A stretch of DNA of 64,000 nt, taken from Glandiceps talaboti (taxonomy: Eukaryota; Hemichordata; Enteropneusta; Spengelidae). Each line of letters starts with the position of its first letter. Positions within the stretch are counted from its first letter, which is position 1. A model generated the notes under the pieces. It searched no databases, had not been told where the DNA came from, and was given only the letters and a program-made list of their open reading frames with translations. This document shows, one piece after another, positions 59,698-64,000 of the stretch. Location: assembly GCF_964340395.1 (NCBI RefSeq), contig NC_135565.1, positions 9,538,742-9,602,741 on the forward strand, read 5' to 3'. The translations under genes and the position numbers were made by a program.

Positions 59698-62600
59698 GTA
59701 TGTATATGTAAATCAATACAGGTAGAATCACTGTACATATTTTTCAAGTTACACTTAAACATACTAGTAGTATGTGCCTCAGATACTAGAATAACAAACT
59801 GTATCCTTTCCTTCAAAACCTATTCTCTGTGAAAACCAAGAAATAAATCGGTTCATTTTACAAATCTTTGAAATGGGGCTCCAAATGATAACAATGTTCA
59901 ATGTATTGCCATTTTAGAATTCAATATGACAGTCAAATTAACTATGGGAAAAGTCAAAAGAACCTACAACAACTTGAACAAGCTTTAAAACAGAGTTTGA
60001 AGAGATTTCAATTTTCAGGGAATTCATTCCCAGGGGCACATACTACCTTGCATCTTTAATATCTTAAGTTATTACATTTGATGTATACTCCTCCTTGCAC
60101 ACTCCTTTATCAAATTTATTTTTAAATTTTAAACAAATTTTCTAGCTATTTAGAGCTCATAATACAATCAGTTTTATGTATAATTTATATTTATATAAGA
60201 TGTATAATTTATTCATCTTTGTGTACAATACTTGTTTTTGTAAGCCTGTTCAGTTTCTCTTGTCTTATATTCCCAAAATTTGAAAGCATCAAAGTAGAAG
60301 GTGTTTAATAGTTGACACTGTTTTTCAAGAGAAGAACCAACACAAATGATTATACAGATGTTGATAGATTACTAGAATTGGTTTGAAAGTTGTTCCACAT
60401 TTCCTACGACAGTGACAACATTGGTGTGTTACGGTAAACCTCCTTGATAATGTCATCTTATAAATACTATAGGTGAACATACTAGTAGCTGCCATTGTCT
60501 GGAATTTTTTCTCATCTGTAAGTTTGTATGATCAGTTATTATTATATAGTAAGTAAATTATTTGAACTTGTGTGCTACAATTGTACACAAAATAGATGTA
60601 CCTGTATCTCTGCAAAGTAGTCTTATGAGGGAGAAGCTGAAACCACGGTCTATTTGTTTTGTCCCATCATTACTTGTTGCATGGACAGTGAGTCGATGTC
60701 ATCCAATTTCCTGTATACTTCAAGAATTGGAATAAACTTGGTCCAATCTATCAACATCTGTATAATATTTTCACTTGTTCTTCCAATCAAAATGTCACCA
60801 ATAATCCTTTAGCTATTTTTTGGACTTGTGTCACATTATCAGAGACATTTTAGACATTTTGGATGCCCCTACATGTACAGCAGGATGTGATGTGTCGAAA
60901 AGACAAATGAAAAGAATCACCAATTATCTATTTTCTGTATAACATGTACTGTTGCCACCAATTATTTGGCTTTGTTGTTGCTTTGCCTTTTCTCTGACTT
61001 ATTTTACTGCTACTACTATATGCCAGGCTGTTGTGATATTGGTTAGTTGGTATGGTAACTGGTTACCATGGTAACAATGCAGTAATGGGATGAGAGATGA
61101 TGATGATGATGAATTGTAATGGTGGATAGATAGGGGTGATAAAGTGGTATTGAATGGTAGAATCATGAAATGGTTAACTGATATCGAGTCCGTAAATCGT
61201 CAGAAACAAATGGTCAAATGGTCTAAGTGCAGTGGTAGAGTTGTGTTATATAAACACTATGTCTTCATAAAGACATCAGTGTTTACATACTAAGGTCCCT
61301 GCATTACTTGTGCAATGGTTTCATACAAGTCAATATTGGCCAGTTGAGATAACGAGTTTAACATCTCATACAAGTTGTATGGTAAGTAAGTACCCTTTGG
61401 GTTGTCCACTTTTTGTACAGCCAAGATTCGGTTTTTTTGAAAGAAAAAAAATGAAACACAGACAAAACATGTCAACCAGAAAGTAGCAGTGTGACAATGT
61501 TTTTTTGCAACAGCAAAATATGATCATTGCAGTCATGACCCTGTATAATACAGTAAATGTATTAATTATGAAGAAACTCATCTGTGTAGGTGATATGCAT
61601 GTACAATGTAGTTACAAGCAATTTAGAACTGTATACTGCATGCTGATGCTCAGATAAATCATAGCTTTCTACTAGCGTTCTCAGGTCTTCCGGAATTTCA
61701 AGTCATAATATTGTACCATACTGGTTGTAAAGTGAATGCCCCACCAGTGTACCCTCTAAACTAATTTGACGTGCTACTGATGCACACAATTTCTAGTGAC
61801 GCACCAACATTTGGTGTTCCCCTATCTCTTACTATGTGGTGACCCACACAAAATGTAAGTTTTTATCATACTGGCCCACAATAACAAAATTTGGCTATCG
61901 CTAGAGGGCACACTTTACCCCACCCACATCTAGACTCAAAAGTGCAAAACCCCAACCCTGTCTCAGTTGATAAATGATGGAAATATTCTGATGGAGTTCG
62001 CCTTTGTGAATACCCTGCAAATGAACTGAGAACTAAAGTTGAAAGCTAGATATATTTTAGCTAGTTGGTACAGTCTAAAGTTTTAAATGATTTGTAACAG
62101 TTCATGAAATGTAACTGTAAGAACTGTTGAGACATAGTGCGAAGATAAAATTGATGACGTTGACTAGATAATAGGACCCATCTTAACCTAGACTGTGAGA
62201 TATGTCATGTCGTTCAGTCCTATCAAGCCTCTATTAAAACCTCCATTGATAGCTGATAGCATGGCACGTATGTTGTATCTCACAGACTATCTTACCCCAC
62301 GACTAACAATTAATGCAGTGTGTTTCTAGGTACTCCTGACGTGTGTGTGTCTCTCCACTGTCACTTGTCACTAACATTGTTTTCCCTGCTTCCCTATTGA
62401 TCAATGTTGTGCTAACATATGTAGTAACTATGACAACCGCCTGTGGTAGAAACAACATAACAATGCATTCTTTTTTCCCCGGACCCTCACAATGTAATTG
62501 AGAACACACAACAACTCTAGATTGATGGATATCTATAGTGGAAACAAATAATTTTGGGAAAATATTGTAGATAACAGCTGTGCACAAATTTGATAATTCC

Positions 62601-62924
62601 CACTTAGATATTTGACTGTACAAAAATACACAACTAAGATATTCCAATTTGCTGTATATTCATACCTATGTTGACATTTTATAATGAGTTAGTAAATCCA
62701 TGGAGTAAAAGGTAATTGTTAAGTAAACAAGTATAGATAGTGTTTGTACTAAATAATTGACTGATTTCAGTTTTGGTATGAACCACTATACAATTCGTGT
62801 TTGTATAACTAGTCTTTTGCAACTGCTGGATGAAAAAGTAAAGTTGATATAACATACATTGTTGAGGCTACACAGGATGGCATGTCAGCATCTAGATAAA
62901 AAAAAATAACCATTATGATATCTA

Positions 62925-63200
62925 AATGCTACACGTTGCACCACACAGTTCTGTCATTACTAACCATAGATTCTGGAGTGAATGTGTTTAATATCTACAT
63001 GTGACCTAATTAGTAAGGTACACCCTGCACCACACAGTTCTGTCAGTCCTAGCCATCTGGAGTGAATGTGTTATCTACATGTGACCTAAGCAACACCCTG
63101 CACCACACAACCACACAGTTCTGTCAATGCTAACCATAGATTCTGGAGTGAATGTGTTATCTACATATGACCTAAGCAACACCTTTTAACACACAGTTCG
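62925..63200. repeat. ~85-100 bp tandem repeat, three degenerate copies
   Basis: CACCACACAGTTCTGTCA, CTGGAGTGAATGTGTT and ATCTACATGTGACCTAA recur three times with small length changes. Confidence 0.85.
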
Positions 63201-63886
63201 TGTGCTGAGTAAAGAAAAAAAATACATGATAGTTTTAGTGAAAGATAACACAACTCTTCGTCGTACCATCTTAATTTTGTTATATGCTAGTACCACACTT
63301 GTAACAACTTAAAGTAATAAACCTCTAAATTCAAGCACACACACACTTAGCAGTCCCCTTGCACTCCTTTACAGCAATAGCTACCAGCACAAACTACCCT
63401 AGCTTCTTCCCAGTTCATACAGTTACTAAGTTTGTATGTGTTCACTATATCAGTGTTTTTGTGAAGTGTAATTAATTGAGTGGGTCAAATTTATCGGAGA
63501 TTCCAAGATTATTAACTAACTTTGCTTGCCAGAATTAGTGTATGGAAATCAATGCTATGTTTATCAGAACATTCCCCTCCCCCCCCCCCCCCACCCCATC
63601 TGTTACCTGGGCACCTCAAACAAAATTAAACTATAAAGTATGGAAATATATGCATTGTGTTCCATATAACAGGAACCCACCGTACAAGTTATAGTGCTGT
63701 AGATGATAATGTAAAGATGATATATGTGCAAGTTTACCCCATTACCATGGCTACCTACCAATAATATACTACTTGTGATTGAATTGTGGGATTTAAACAA
63801 TGACACTAACGACTTTAAATTTAGAGTAATGAAAATCTGATAGATGAGAGCTGGCCTGATTTACTGTACGATATGTTGTATTGGAA

Positions 63887-63980
63887 ATAGACTGTATGAT
63901 ACGTTGTGTTGCTCTGTCGCTAACAGTCTGTTCTTCCTGACTGATAAGGCAGCACAACACATTGTATCATACAGACTATT
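63887..63980. repeat. Inverted repeat near window end
   Basis: TAGACTGTATGATACGTTGT with GTTGCT (63888-63912) pairs with AGCACAACACATTGTATCAT and ACAGACTA (63951-63978), around a loop of about 38 bp. A weaker third copy of the word (TGTACGATATGTTGTATTGG) lies just to the left. It may be the edge of a foldback element. Confidence 0.6.
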
Positions 63981-64000
63981 AACACAGTTTTGACATGTTA

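Larger units (their letters stand above)
59698..64000. other. SR-gene intron/downstream region; remaining exons not found
   Basis: Starts with a good donor (GTATGT). No Arg/Ser-rich exon was seen up to the window end. It holds possible exon candidates near 61295-61381, a (TGA)n run near 61099-61111, and the repeats listed below. Confidence 0.45.

Noticed and set aside
61290-61475. Minus-strand exon ending LSQLANIDLYETIAQVMQGP
   Set aside because: Protein-like, but lacks a proper acceptor and has no neighbouring exon; noted as ambiguous with the plus-strand poison-exon candidate.

Overview
The window is nuclear DNA from an animal. Genes are split by GT-AG introns (one GC-AG), the DNA is AT-rich, and very long microsatellites and many small non-autonomous transposons fill the spaces. 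No bacterial or viral gene organisation is visible. The family content (JHAMT-like methyltransferases, KRR1, a zinc-knuckle SR protein) and L2/V-type SINE or LINE tails suggest a marine invertebrate, possibly a deuterostome. The species cannot be settled from the sequence alone.

Layout. (1) 1-9.6 kb: a palindromic MITE, a ~870 bp pentanucleotide satellite, and a small cysteine-rich peptide gene (three phase-consistent exons at 4017-7951; its 5' end was not found). (2) 9.6-11.2 kb: a long inverted-repeat element ending just before the methyltransferase cluster. (3) 11.4-38.9 kb: four tandem same-strand paralogues (here A, B, C, D) of a class I SAM-dependent, juvenile-hormone-acid-methyltransferase-like enzyme. 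All have four exons with intron phases 1-0-1. A, B and C encode 267 aa and D 270 aa, and all four are open. B and C lie in a recent 6.5-8 kb tandem duplication. Shared and unshared transposons order the insertions relative to that duplication. (4) 39-48.3 kb: gene-poor, with microsatellites, inverted-repeat elements and two weak exon candidates. (5) 48.3-54.7 kb, minus strand: complete 8-exon KRR1, a ribosome-biogenesis KH protein. (6) 55-58 kb: AT microsatellites and an inverted-repeat element holding a coding-looking exon. (7) 58.3 kb to the end, plus strand: the 5' part of an SR splicing factor (N-terminal RS tract, RRM, CCHC knuckle) whose first coding intron needs a GC-AG splice. Its remaining exons were not found in the window.

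The most interesting content is the young, still diverging methyltransferase cluster with a conserved proximal upstream block rich in AGGTCA-type half-sites. Next come the unrecognised Cys-rich peptide, which carries a Gly-Lys-Arg-Arg processing-like motif, and two families of satellite-core mobile elements, one of which brackets exon 2 of gene D. Exon joins were done by hand from splice signals and phase; no transcript or database evidence was available.
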